IMG/VR virus record: IMGVR_UViG_3300005731_000021
Coordinates: 1-48,565 of that record
Length of the DNA: 48,565 bases
Direction: 5' to 3' (one strand)
Source of the DNA: a virus
Under the pieces are notes generated by a model that was given only the letters and a program-made list of their open reading frames with translations, was not told the DNA's origin and made no database searches. Each line of letters opens with the position of its first letter. Position 1 is the stretch's first letter. A program made the translations under genes and the position numbers. Below, one piece after another: positions 13,618-21,587 of the stretch.

Positions 13618-15576
13618 CTACATGCCCCTGACAATCTGTATTGCATATGGGGCGAAACACTGAATCATCACGTCTGCACCGAACTCAAAGCGGTCGATGC
13701 AAATCGTCTTGCCGCCAAACTTACCAGCTTCCAGCGACTTGTTCAAAATCTCAGCAATGTACCCCTTCGACCCGCCGTAAGGGATTGACCCAACGTGGCC
13801 TTCTTCGCCGCCGGACTTCTTGTAGTGGTCGTTGATGGTCTTCATGATTTCATAGCCGTGCATGACGTCCAGACCTGTTTCGTCTTTGGTCAGTTGACAG
13901 GAAATCAACAACATCAGATGCTTCTCCAGTGAAACCGGACCGTCAGCGGCGTCTTTTTTGGCGGGTGTTTTGGACGGAGCGGGACGCGCAGGTTCAGCGC
14001 TTGGCTCCGGTGCACCGCTGACGGTTTCTTGGGGTTCCGGGGTTACGTCTGGTGGAGCATCGGTAGTAGGGCTATTAACGTTGTTGCCATCAGAAGGATT
14101 TGAATTTGTTCCATCCAAGTCGTAGCCGGCTTCCACCAGCGCCTCTTCGAGTTTCCCGATTTTTGATGGCCCCATCCCTTTCATGTCAAGGAACTCAGCC
14201 TTTCGGTCGCCATCGGTTACGACCGCCGCCACGTCGGCGAGGGTTGTACAACCCATCTCGCGCAGCGCCTCTTCCGTCTTGGTGGGAAGCGACAAAAGCT
14301 CCACACCATCTACTTCTTCGCCGTCGAGGATGTTTCCTTCGTTCGGGTGGTTCGGGCGGGCATCGGGTGGATTGATGCCGTCTTGGCTTGTATCCTCCGC
14401 GCGCCATGCAATGAACGCTTTTTTCTGCTCTTGGGTTTCTAGCAGGTCCATCCGCGACTCGCCGGTCGCTTTAAAGACCGCGATAGCTTCCTCTACAGGG
14501 TCGAAGTTGGTGGCCTGCGTGTCGGTGGCACCTTCCGTGGTGTCTTCTACAGGCTCCGCGGGAGCTTCAGGTTTTGGCGGGTTTTCTTTGTTTGCTTTCT
14601 TCGCAGCCAGTGCTGCTTTCATTCGTTCTTTTGCGTTCACAGTATTCTCCACAGTTGTGAAACTCGGTAGTGAGTTTGAAGCGTAACAGATGTCGTAATA
14701 TTCGCAACCCCCAAAATCTCTTTTACAGGGATTTTTTGTGGGTGCCATCTCAACTTCGCGCCAGTCCTCGATTTGCGCGACTTCGAGCATGTCTTCCAAT
14801 TGCAGGTACACCTTGTCCATTTCACGGTCGTTGTGCTTCGACCCGACTTCGAGTCGTACCTGCCAGCATTTGGGTGGGAGGGATTTACCCGGCTTCTGGA
14901 TGTAGTTGTAGTTCACCTTGGTCGAGTTTCCGCCGTGTACCAGTCGATTGGCCTTGACGTAAACTACAGTTTGCGGGTCCCGCGAGGCTGCATTCTCATT
15001 CATAGCCCATCGTGAGTTCGACGTGGTTTTGTGGTCTACAACGAACCGCGGCAGGAAGACGTCCGAGATGCCATCAAGTTGCACACCAACGGGCGTGTCG
15101 AATGAGAATTCATGTTCGACTTGGTCGGGACTGAGGGCTTTTTTGACGACGGGCGCGCCAGTGCCATACTTCTCCATGATTTTGTCGAGATACGGCAGTG
15201 CGGCGGCTTGATAGTTATCCATTTTCAAGAGCCACCCACAAGTGAGGGGGGTATCCTCCATGCCGCCCAGCGCCTTATTGATGTATAGCCTGTCGAATGC
15301 CTCTTTACTATCTTCTGGCCATTCACCTAAATCGCTATCTTCGCCCAGCAGGTAGTCTTCCAACAGCTGATGCGTCACCGTACCGTAGTCGAATGTCAGT
15401 TGCCGCTGTAGGTCGACGGGCGGGCGAATCTTGGCCACTTTCTGGAACCACCACTTGCGCTTGCAGCCACCTGCCTTGGCGACACTGAAAGTTTTCAGTT
15501 GTGAGGGGCTGCACCTTGTGAAGCCTTTGAAACTTGGGTGCGGGGCGATGCCGTTCGGGTTGGGTAGGTCAGTCAC
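13618..15576 (-). CDS. Cas4/AddB-like PD-(D/E)XK Fe-S nuclease with HhH and C-terminal domain
   Basis: A 652-aa multidomain protein. The nuclease core shows LDGISD (Asp168), VVDHKTT (Asp181, Lys183) and DPQTVVYVKA (Gln202, Tyr206), the RecB-family pattern. Cys38 and Cys284, Cys291, Cys297 (CKRDFGGCEYYDIC) would hold a 4Fe-4S cluster as in Cas4 and AddB. After an Ala/Glu/Pro-rich linker, residues about 425-485 form a helix-hairpin-helix-like DNA-binding module (TLADVAAVV, GMGPSKIGKLEEAL). A Pro-rich linker then leads to a distinct domain (about 545-652). Likely a ssDNA exonuclease in recombination. The start is GTG, overlapping the upstream stop (GTGA). The combination of parts is unusual. Confidence 0.85.
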   Translation of the reverse strand: MTDLPNPNGIAPHPSFKGFTRCSPSQLKTFSVAKAGGCKRKWWFQKVAKIRPPVDLQRQLTFDYGTVTHQLLEDYLLGEDSDLGEWPEDSKEAFDRLYINKALGGMEDTPLTCGWLLKMDNYQAAALPYLDKIMEKYGTGAPVVKKALSPDQVEHEFSFDTPVGVQLDGISDVFLPRFVVDHKTTSNSRWAMNENAASRDPQTVVYVKANRLVHGGNSTKVNYNYIQKPGKSLPPKCWQVRLEVGSKHNDREMDKVYLQLEDMLEVAQIEDWREVEMAPTKNPCKRDFGGCEYYDICYASNSLPSFTTVENTVNAKERMKAALAAKKANKENPPKPEAPAEPVEDTTEGATDTQATNFDPVEEAIAVFKATGESRMDLLETQEQKKAFIAWRAEDTSQDGINPPDARPNHPNEGNILDGEEVDGVELLSLPTKTEEALREMGCTTLADVAAVVTDGDRKAEFLDMKGMGPSKIGKLEEALVEAGYDLDGTNSNPSDGNNVNSPTTDAPPDVTPEPQETVSGAPEPSAEPARPAPSKTPAKKDAADGPVSLEKHLMLLISCQLTKDETGLDVMHGYEIMKTINDHYKKSGGEEGHVGSIPYGGSKGYIAEILNKSLEAGKFGGKTICIDRFEFGADVMIQCFAPYAIQIVRGM

Positions 15577-15676
15577 AGTATTTACTCTTCAGTCGTTTTG
15601 CAATTACGTAAGCCGTCCAATGTGGTTTACGGATGGTGATGTAGGTGATGGTTGCCAGTGCTTTAATGTACAGCAT
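15569..15676 (-). CDS. Small basic protein (35 aa)
   Basis: A 35-aa frame, MLYIKALATITYITIRK followed by a basic tail (AKRLKSKYCD). The ATG at 15676 overlaps the upstream stop (TAATG), preceded by GGGGGC in the 18-bp boundary repeat, and the end overlaps the nuclease start. The amphipathic first half could associate with a membrane. Support is from spacing and ribosome site only. Confidence 0.5.
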   Translation of the reverse strand: MLYIKALATITYITIRKPHWTAYVIAKRLKSKYCD

Positions 15677-15897
15677 TAGTCGCCCCCTGCCGCGTCTTCG
15701 CCGTTCCACGAAATGTATGCTTCCCCGTCCTCGGTAACGTTCACCGTGTATCGGTCCCCGCATTGCAGGCAAACGCCGTCGTCATCTTCATCTACGTAGA
15801 ACTCGAACAACTCGGGGTCGTGGTCTTGCCTTGCCTTCGTTTCGACCTCTACCGCGCCACCTGCGCAGTGGTTGCAGTCAAAATATACCTTAGTCAT
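15676..15897 (-). CDS. Zinc-ribbon-like small protein (73 aa)
   Basis: Contains two Cys pairs, CNHC near residue 8 and CLQCG near residue 43, as in a four-Cys zinc ribbon, with an acidic loop (YVDEDDDGV) between. It ends DAAGGD, encoded by an 18-bp repeat shared with the next upstream gene. Coupled to neighbours by overlaps. No specific function can be assigned. Confidence 0.65.
   Translation of the reverse strand: MTKVYFDCNHCAGGAVEVETKARQDHDPELFEFYVDEDDDGVCLQCGDRYTVNVTEDGEAYISWNGEDAAGGD
15679..15696. repeat. 18-bp direct repeat at a gene boundary, copy 1
   Basis: GTCGCCCCCTGCCGCGTC is identical at 15679-15696 and 15899-15916, 220 bp apart. On the minus strand both copies encode Asp-Ala-Ala-Gly-Gly-Asp and supply GGGGGC as ribosome site for the next gene. 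Confidence 0.88.
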
Positions 15898-16138
15898 CGT
15901 CGCCCCCTGCCGCGTCGGGGGCTACCAAGGATTTGACATAACCTTGGTTAACTACCGCAAAGGCAATGAATCTCTCATTGCTGCAAACCATCGCAACGCT
16001 TTGATCGGCAAAAATTACGACATCCCCCGCCACCCGCACTAAGCGAGCGCCGCCCATCGGCAGGTCCTTCAATGTTGCGTCTAGCGCCTCTAAAGCCTTT
16101 GGGTCTTTGCTGTGTGGTATTGCATGAATGTAACTCAT
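15890..16138 (-). CDS. Hypothetical 82-aa protein
   Basis: A small alpha/beta protein (LEALDATLKDLPMGGARLVRVAGD character, then strands IFADQSVAMV and FIAFAVV). No family recognised. Its last residues (DAAGGDDD) come from the second 18-bp boundary repeat, and its start overlaps the upstream gene by ATGA. Part of an accessory cluster between the primase and the nuclease. Confidence 0.65.
   Translation of the reverse strand: MSYIHAIPHSKDPKALEALDATLKDLPMGGARLVRVAGDVVIFADQSVAMVCSNERFIAFAVVNQGYVKSLVAPDAAGGDDD
15899..15916. repeat. 18-bp direct repeat at a gene boundary, copy 2
   Basis: Second copy of the unit at 15679-15696, again placed at the end of one frame and just before the start of the next. 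Together with the 23-bp pair at 7309/7509 this shows a recurrent boundary-duplication pattern. Confidence 0.88.
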
Positions 16139-16485
16139 TGATCTTCCTTTGCCGCGTCAAGGGCGGCTTGTATGTCCAAAGCGTATCTCTCTACCCACCG
16201 GCCGCCTTTCCCGAATCCCTCAAGCTCTTCCCATTTGACCGCCCCGCCTGACTGCAAAATAACACCTTCCCAACCTCTGTCTTCGGCGCGTTCGCAGAAC
16301 TGCGCGAATAAGCACCCCACGGTTGCGGGGTCGGTGTAGTCGGGTTCGCCAACTTCGTGAGATCCAAACCACATCACAAAACCGGCTTTCGTACACTGAA
16401 TAGCGAGTCCATCAACGGCAACCACTCGACCCTCATACTCCGTGAGCATCCCCGGCATCCACTTCCAATTCTTACTTACCTCCAT
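16135..16485 (-). CDS. Hypothetical 116-aa protein
   Basis: A soluble protein rich in Trp and Gly (KNWKWMPGMLTEYEGRVV, then WEGVILQSGGAVKW). The ATG at 16485 is chosen because AGGAG lies eight bases upstream inside the previous gene's end and the stop of that gene overlaps it. A longer frame to 16560 would start inside the upstream gene without a ribosome site. No family recognised. Confidence 0.65.
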   Translation of the reverse strand: MEVSKNWKWMPGMLTEYEGRVVAVDGLAIQCTKAGFVMWFGSHEVGEPDYTDPATVGCLFAQFCERAEDRGWEGVILQSGGAVKWEELEGFGKGGRWVERYALDIQAALDAAKEDQ

Positions 16486-16715
16486 TTGAGTTCTCCTGTG
16501 TAATCCACCCAACTTTCTGCCACCTTCTCTCGCGTCTCCATGTCGTACACGTGTGCCCAATCGTAGATATAGACAGACCTGAAGACGTTCTTTGCTTCCC
16601 TCATTGCCTCCGCTTTGGCTTCTTCTACTGTCTCGTAGAAGTTAATCAGATCCCTGATGCCTCCAGTCGGGTAGTAGTTATCGCCCGCGAATAGTGCGTA
16701 TCGTTTGTTACTCAT
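16476..16715 (-). CDS. Hypothetical 79-aa protein
   Basis: Starts MSNKRYALFAGDNYYP, then a helix rich in Glu/Ala and a beta strand (SVYIYDWAHVYD). This resembles small phage alpha/beta proteins built to about 80 residues. The ATG at 16715 has GGAGG nine bases upstream and overlaps the stop of the previous gene. No function assigned. Confidence 0.65.
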   Translation of the reverse strand: MSNKRYALFAGDNYYPTGGIRDLINFYETVEEAKAEAMREAKNVFRSVYIYDWAHVYDMETREKVAESWVDYTGELKWR

Positions 16716-17107
16716 TGTCCGCTCCCTCCACACTTACTGCACGGGTCTTCGATGGTTGTGAATCCGACGTACTTGCCTTTACCGTTACATGCTGGGCAGA
16801 CCGTCCTAAACTGCATCGTTGGTGTGCTTCGCCGTTCGCGGTTAAGTGGTAGCAAAAGGTCTGACAGGTTCTCCAAGCACACTACGTGCGACGTAAGGCA
16901 GTTTCCATAGTTTGGCCATCGCAAATCCACGGTAAGTGAATGGTCACGGCGCATGGTAATGAGTTCAAGCCGTGCCAGTTCTGTCTCATTTCCGTTCATC
17001 AGCACGTTGTAGTGCGCGCCGCGGATGTATCGCCTGCTGCCCGCCTCCCACGATGTAGCTTGGTTTGTCTGCGCATCGCGATTGACTTTCCAATCTAGGT
17101 TATTCAT
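16712..17107 (-). CDS. Protein with C-terminal DnaJ-type zinc-finger repeats
   Basis: A 131-aa protein. The C-terminus has CPACNGKGKY and CSKCGGSGQ, two CxxCxGxG knuckles like those of the DnaJ central domain, which together bind one zinc. The first 90 residues are unassigned and contain no J domain (no HPD), so this is not a co-chaperone in the normal sense. Knuckle pairs of this type occur at the ends of many small phage proteins. The GGAGG for the next gene is encoded within the last codons. Confidence 0.65.
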   Translation of the reverse strand: MNNLDWKVNRDAQTNQATSWEAGSRRYIRGAHYNVLMNGNETELARLELITMRRDHSLTVDLRWPNYGNCLTSHVVCLENLSDLLLPLNRERRSTPTMQFRTVCPACNGKGKYVGFTTIEDPCSKCGGSGQ

Positions 17108-17672
17108 CGCATCCCTCTTCGACCTTTTTGACTTCGCGGGTCAACTCATCCCCATATCGTACCTTCAAGTGCATGTCAGTGCTACGACTGGAGATTACGA
17201 AAGGTCGTCCATCGGATGTAATTCCCTTATTCTCCAATGTGTTTGTGACCGTCCATTGTCCAATTTTGAATTGGTCGCCTACTTCGAGGTCGCCCAGTGC
17301 CTGCGTAGGCGGTTCATACGGTTCAAGGTCTGCCTCCTCTGTAATCCACGGATACGCGGCTGGGTCGTCATTGTTATAGAGAATGCAGTAGCGACGGCCA
17401 TCCGGCATTGTATGGATGTCGCGAACCGTTCGGGCCGCTTTAACATCATCACCCCAAGGCAGCACCTTGTCGCCCACGTTGAACTTGGGGACATCCTCGG
17501 CCAGTTCGAAACGGTATGCTAGATAATTGACTCTTGTATTCAGCGTCACCCAATGCTTGCCAGCAATACTCTCCAGTGTGTCCAGTACTTCATACGTCTG
17601 ACCTTCTTCAAGTCCCCGAGAATTGTCCGCGTCGATGCACCGGACCTTGTCGCCTGCTTTGAACTTACTCAT
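17100..17672 (-). CDS. Protein with three SH3/KOW-like segments
   Basis: A 190-aa protein with three similar segments each opening with a beta barrel signature: FKAGDKVRCID (about residue 4), FNVGDKVLPWG (about 65) and LEVGDQFKIGQ (about 128). This suggests three tandem small SH3-like barrels. Function unknown; such barrels bind nucleic acid or protein. The start at MSKF has GGAGG upstream within the lipoprotein gene's end. The final EEGCDE and the EGGCNE of the upstream protein are alike because both ends encode the next gene's ribosome site and start. Confidence 0.65.
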   Translation of the reverse strand: MSKFKAGDKVRCIDADNSRGLEEGQTYEVLDTLESIAGKHWVTLNTRVNYLAYRFELAEDVPKFNVGDKVLPWGDDVKAARTVRDIHTMPDGRRYCILYNNDDPAAYPWITEEADLEPYEPPTQALGDLEVGDQFKIGQWTVTNTLENKGITSDGRPFVISSRSTDMHLKVRYGDELTREVKKVEEGCDE

Positions 17673-17952
17673 TGCATCCTCCTTCAACCACGCGGTCGAG
17701 TTCGCCGTCGACGCACACTACCAAGTCACCTTGGAAGCACACCTCGCCATCGGTAATACCTTTGTATCCGCGGGCGCAGTAATCTGCTGCCTCGGTCGGG
17801 TACACTTCGGTGCTTGCGCGGCCCGTTGGGTCGCCCGGCTCCATCATGCCGCAGCTGGTTAGATACAGGCCGAACATGATGAGCATGGCGGCTTGCGCGA
17901 TTGTGGACAGTACAACTTCGATTTTCGTCATTTTTGGTTCCTCGATTTTCAT
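17665..17952 (-). CDS. Small lipoprotein in the replication operon
   Basis: A 95-aa protein with a short charged n-region, a hydrophobic core (VVLSTIAQAAMLIMFGLY) and the lipobox LTSC, so the mature protein would start at Cys and carry lipid. Six further residues are Cys-containing motifs (DYCARG, EVCFQG, VVCVDG, EGGCNE), likely disulfide-bonded outside the cytoplasm. Two starts are possible, 17952 (AGGAG upstream) or 17931 (GAGGAA upstream). Early expression with replication genes would fit superinfection exclusion, as with phage-encoded lipoproteins such as T5 Llp; this is inference. Confidence 0.7.
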   Translation of the reverse strand: MKIEEPKMTKIEVVLSTIAQAAMLIMFGLYLTSCGMMEPGDPTGRASTEVYPTEAADYCARGYKGITDGEVCFQGDLVVCVDGELDRVVEGGCNE

Positions 17953-17963
17953 GGTTTCTACTC

Positions 17964-20369
17964 CTAGTATTGTTGGCTCAGTATCTTCATTTCAAAGCCG
18001 CGGGCGTCTGATGTCCGTGACCTTTTGTATCCTAGATTTGTGAGTCTACTGGTTAGTTGGCGTCTTGTCAAACTATTATTACCAGTTTCTCTACACCAGC
18101 GTTTGTATTCGCCGTGGACCTCTTTATAGCTGGCGAATCCGCCCTCGCTCTCGTCTGGTTTGGCCAAGCATTCCGACATAAATTCCAATACCGGGTCGGC
18201 GTGTTCCTTCCACTCCTCCATCACGTCGTCGCCGGGGGCATTGGGCGTCACTTGGTACTTCTGGTGTTGCAGGCGGATGTAACCTTGTACGCACCATGCC
18301 GCAAACCAACTAGGGGGTGCACCCGCTTGGATGTGCTCGAAGAAATTCGGTCGCCGGTCCTCTACAGGGACAACATTGTCGAACTTCGCAATCAGGATGC
18401 GCCGCCAGATTCCATCCTCCACGTTGTAGGTGTCGGGCAGTTGGTTGGCCGTGAACATCAGGCCCGCCTCACTCATGAATTCGAATGCCTTCCCGTACTT
18501 CTCACGGGCTTGGATTTCGCCGCCGGAGATGATGTTCTTGATGTACATCGTCGAGCGAAATGCCCATGGTGGCACCTCTTCGACCAGTGAGATTTTCTTA
18601 CCCACCAGCTTCGCGCGCAGATATTCCTTACCAAAGTGCTGCGGGCCGATGGATGTCGCCGTGTCGCCGAAGAAGTGCCGAAAGATGTTTAGTAGCTGAC
18701 TTTTGCCCGTCGCGGGTTTCCCGTACAACATCAGGCCTTTCTGAAGTTTGGTACACTGACCGAAGAGTGCCGCGCCCGCGAATTCCTGAATCATCTTGTA
18801 GGTGTTGTCGTCGCCCAAGGTGCCGCGCAACCACTCTTCGAAAAACTCGTTGCGGGCAGCGTGGTCGAAGTCGAAGTCCTTGTAGTCCAAGCAGTAATGT
18901 TCGGGCGTGTGTGATTCCAGTGCACCTTCGTCGTTCAAAAACCCGTTTCGGAAGGATACGCCCGGCGTGCGTGGTGGCATCGGGGATGCGGAGGATAGGC
19001 CTTTGTCCTCTAAGCATGCGCGAATGTTCTTGGTCATGCTGGCCGAAATCTTGATTTCCGGGTACTTCTCGTTTCCTTTTGAGTCGAAGTAGGGCTTGGC
19101 GAATGTCCCGTGGTAGGGTGCGATGAATCGGCTGTAGAATTCCCCGGTTTCCATCGGTCGCCATATACCTTTGTCGGCCTCGTAGTACCACTGCCTACCT
19201 GCGGCAAACAGGACATTAATGTCAGGGTGGTCTGCAAGAAGTTCCATAATGGCTTCGGCGATGGCAAAGTCTGCGGCTTCATCGGGTTGCACAAGTTCTG
19301 CTCCGGTTACAGGGTCTGTGGCGGCACCGGCTGTGTTGGCCGTGATGCGGCGCTGTTCTGCAAGGTATTCGATGCAGTAGTCGTCCCACTTGCTGGAGTC
19401 CCACGGGTTGCCGTCGTCCGGGGACTTTGCAAGGTGAATGATGGAATTGATTTGGACTTCGATGGTATCGCGGTCGAAGGTTTGGAATTCCTCCCACTTC
19501 GCATCGAAGGCATGTTGTTCGAAGTTGTTGGCATACTTGGACCACTCCAATGCGGCTTCGCGGGCCTCGTTGCCGTAGGTGGCGTAGAGTGCCAGCAGCA
19601 CCGTGTACCACTGATGGTATTCGGTGGCGTCGATGTGGAGTAGCATCATCTCGACGAATGGCCGTAGTGGGGGTATGGGGCGCGCGAGTGACCCCAGATT
19701 TGCGTTGGTGGATGCTACATTGGTGAAGCGTCCTGTCGGTGAAGAAATCGATTCTGGGGCATCTGGCGCGTTTGTGGTGGGTGTGCCCATATGCTGGGTA
19801 AGTATGTCGGGTGTGTTTCTGTGGTCGAGGGACCCGTCGAGTGTGGTGTCTTGTCCTCCGAAGTAGGGAAGCCACACGAAGTTGCCGTAGCCTTTGCCTT
19901 TTGCGCGGTCCTGCTTGGGAAAGAGGTCGACGCCTTGGGGTGGTTTTTTCGCATTGGGGTGCAGGATATCTCGCAGTAGGGTGCGTACGGCGTAGGCGTG
20001 GACGGGTGCCTCAAAGATAATCCAGATGTGGTAGCCCTGTAGCGAGCGTGACTGGCAGGCATAGTATTGGATGTCGCGGTCTTCGAGGCGCTGGCAGTAG
20101 TCGACTAGGGTTGCTTCAGGGTCTTCGTTGGCTACCGCGTGGTCTGGTCCACCGTCGATGTCGATAACGGCGAAAGTGGTAGCACCATCGGAATTGGGGC
20201 AGTAGGCACCACGACGCTCTTCGCCTTTCAGGTGGCGCTCGATTTGCCAGCGGCGCTCATAACCGTTGATGGCGAAGGGGTTGATGGCCCCGGAGGCGTA
20301 TTGGACGACGCATTTGTCGTGGAACTGTGTCAGGTGCGTCAGGTTGTCGAATAGGGTGTAGTTGTTCAT
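17964..20369 (-). CDS. AEP primase-SF3 helicase fusion
   Basis: An 801-aa replication initiator. The N-terminal archaeo-eukaryotic primase domain shows FAVIDIDGG (Asp70, Asp72), SLQGYHIWIIFE (His114) and GVDLFPKQ (Asp148), the three AEP motifs, followed by FVWLPY. Residues about 235-345 look like a PriCT helical linker. The C-terminal half is a superfamily 3 helicase: Walker A GKPATGKS (550-557), KISLVEEVP as Walker B (592-600), LMFTAN as motif C, and an Arg finger in IWRRILI. Start at 20369 with AGAGG upstream; the longer frame to 20609 would run over the promoter. It is the first gene of the operon and adjoins the non-coding region that probably contains the origin. Confidence 0.9.
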   Translation of the reverse strand: MNNYTLFDNLTHLTQFHDKCVVQYASGAINPFAINGYERRWQIERHLKGEERRGAYCPNSDGATTFAVIDIDGGPDHAVANEDPEATLVDYCQRLEDRDIQYYACQSRSLQGYHIWIIFEAPVHAYAVRTLLRDILHPNAKKPPQGVDLFPKQDRAKGKGYGNFVWLPYFGGQDTTLDGSLDHRNTPDILTQHMGTPTTNAPDAPESISSPTGRFTNVASTNANLGSLARPIPPLRPFVEMMLLHIDATEYHQWYTVLLALYATYGNEAREAALEWSKYANNFEQHAFDAKWEEFQTFDRDTIEVQINSIIHLAKSPDDGNPWDSSKWDDYCIEYLAEQRRITANTAGAATDPVTGAELVQPDEAADFAIAEAIMELLADHPDINVLFAAGRQWYYEADKGIWRPMETGEFYSRFIAPYHGTFAKPYFDSKGNEKYPEIKISASMTKNIRACLEDKGLSSASPMPPRTPGVSFRNGFLNDEGALESHTPEHYCLDYKDFDFDHAARNEFFEEWLRGTLGDDNTYKMIQEFAGAALFGQCTKLQKGLMLYGKPATGKSQLLNIFRHFFGDTATSIGPQHFGKEYLRAKLVGKKISLVEEVPPWAFRSTMYIKNIISGGEIQAREKYGKAFEFMSEAGLMFTANQLPDTYNVEDGIWRRILIAKFDNVVPVEDRRPNFFEHIQAGAPPSWFAAWCVQGYIRLQHQKYQVTPNAPGDDVMEEWKEHADPVLEFMSECLAKPDESEGGFASYKEVHGEYKRWCRETGNNSLTRRQLTSRLTNLGYKRSRTSDARGFEMKILSQQY

Positions 20370-20403
20370 AGATACCTCTAGAAGGTTCGTTAAAGATGTG
20401 GGC

Positions 20404-20432
20404 AGGTTACTGCGGTGGCGGGCACATGTCAA
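20404..20432 (-). promoter_or_regulatory. Sigma-70-like promoter for the primase operon
   Basis: On the minus strand TTGACA (20427-20432) is followed after exactly 17 bp by TAACCT (20404-20409). Transcription would start near 20397 and run into the primase gene at 20369, giving a short leader. The -35 box is perfect, the -10 box weaker. This is the best host-type promoter in the window and would allow early expression. Confidence 0.6.
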
Positions 20433-20653
20433 GATGTGCGGTGCATAAGAAAACAACTTGCGGCGGGGGAAAACTTCCAGTAAGGTGTTGCATGAGGGTT
20501 GGAGATGACCAAAGTGGTTGTCGCCCTCGTTGATAACAATGCCCATTGTTGAAAGGGCAACCGCCGACGAAGTGTCTTCGTTTGCGGGTAGATGGAAGAG
20601 GTACCTCACACGCGTTAAAGATAGACTCCTTCCCGAGTCGCTGATTGGAGAAG

Positions 20654-20690
20654 AACCCCGCTGGAGCAGGATGCACCGCCGGGGTTTTTC
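20654..20690 (+). terminator. Rho-independent terminator-like hairpin
   Basis: AACCCCG (20654-20660) pairs with CGGGGTT (20680-20686) and is followed by a T run, with more T at 20692-20696. It fits a terminator read on the plus strand. No plus-strand gene lies just upstream, so it may stop a short untranslated transcript, or act weakly on the opposite strand against transcripts of the 21587 gene. Confidence 0.5.
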
Positions 20691-20698
20691 ATTTTTGG

Positions 20699-20750
20699 AA
20701 ATCGAAAATCAAAATCGAAAATCAAAATCGAAAATCGAAATCGAAAATCG
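20699..20750. repeat. Short tandem A-rich repeat
   Basis: A 13-bp unit (ATCGAAAATCAAA) occurs twice in a row from 20701, followed by shorter variants to 20750. All are built from GAAAATC and AAATCG. The A tracts on one strand every 5-6 bases could bend the DNA. It lies just after the terminator-like hairpin in the candidate origin. Confidence 0.8.
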
Positions 20751-20943
20751 TTTTTGGTTTTCATCTTTCGGGATGTGGGGAGGAGCATCCGGCGAAGCGC
20801 GTTAGCAAAAATAGGTGTAGGAATGACTGACTGGAAAGGTAGGGGGGGGTGCAAAGTTCTCTAAGGGAATATTTATTTACTTTTTTTTTTACTACTAATA
20901 AATCTAATAAATCTATCTCTTTATACCTTAATAGGAGGGGGTA

Positions 20944-21037
20944 TTTGTCATTTTGTCATTAGTAAAGATAAGTATAGATAAGTATATGAAATATATAAGA
21001 AAAAAAATTATTTGGTTGAATGACAAAGTATGACAAA
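20944..21037. repeat. Inverted pair of TTTGTCAT / ATGACAAA doublets
   Basis: TTTGTCAT occurs in tandem at 20944-20951 and 20952-20959. Its reverse complement ATGACAAA occurs at 21020-21027 and 21030-21037. The two doublets flank about 60 bp of AT-rich DNA in inverted orientation. This is the layout of a protein-binding dyad, such as an origin or operator. Confidence 0.7.
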
Positions 21038-21371
21038 AAGTGGGTTTTTGGTGGGAATTGGCCGACTAAAAAATTTCTGATTTCAGAAAAAAAATAATTT
21101 TTTTGGAGGTTCGGAAAATTATTTACTCAGTAAATATTTTTTATTTGGGGGATTTTCGCGCTTTCGCGGGATGCTCCCGCCGCCCGCCGCGGCGATTTTT
21201 CCCACCAATTTCTGAGGGAATTTGGCATACCAATGCCTATACCAATAGGGAGGATATTTTTTTGGTGGGGGGCCCGGAGGGGCCTTGGAGGGTACCCTAG
21301 TCTATCATAGGTGGCTAGGCCGCGTCAAGCGGGTTTTTGGATTATTTTCGTTTTTCTCGCTTTTTTTTGTT

Positions 21372-21587
21372 CTAAATATCTGATTTGAAGTCCTCCTTAT
21401 AACTATCGTACGAAGGGACAGCATCGTGCTTTTCTAGAATCGCCCAAATTTCGTCGGCTTGCTCCATTAATTCAGTTTGTGTTTCCCATAGTGCAGGGTT
21501 TTGTTCTGGGCAATCAAACATTGCATTGATATCTGATTCCAATTTCGCGTGCTGTCTCTTAAGCTTCTGGATTTCTGTGTTAGTCAT
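21372..21587 (-). CDS. Small acidic coiled-coil-like protein (71 aa)
   Basis: Starts MTNTEIQKLKRQHAKLES, a helical segment with heptad spacing, and continues with a second acidic helix. The ATG at 21587 is preceded by AAGGATAGAG. It stands alone on the minus strand, upstream of the candidate origin, and faces away from the plus-strand small-gene block. No family recognised; a small early protein is likely. Confidence 0.6.
   Translation of the reverse strand: MTNTEIQKLKRQHAKLESDINAMFDCPEQNPALWETQTELMEQADEIWAILEKHDAVPSYDSYKEDFKSDI

Larger units (their letters stand above)
20370..21371. other. Long non-coding region, candidate replication origin
   Basis: About 1 kb with no supported gene, between the primase operon and a small minus-strand gene. 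It contains a promoter, a terminator-like hairpin, a short tandem A/T repeat (20699-20750), a run of ten T (20881-20890), a strongly AT-rich stretch to about 21160, paired TTTGTCAT and ATGACAAA motifs, two perfect palindromes (21074-21089 and 21121-21135) and a GC hairpin (21166-21180). AT richness, iterated motifs and adjacency to the initiator gene fit an origin. Function is inferred, not shown. Confidence 0.5.

Noticed and set aside
20370-20609. N-terminal extension of the primase-helicase
   Set aside because: It would be translated through the promoter; the motif order and ribosome site support the start at 20369.
20518-20805. Plus-strand 95-codon frame across the A-rich repeat
   Set aside because: Non-ATG start, no ribosome site, and its charged repeats are just the translated tandem repeat.
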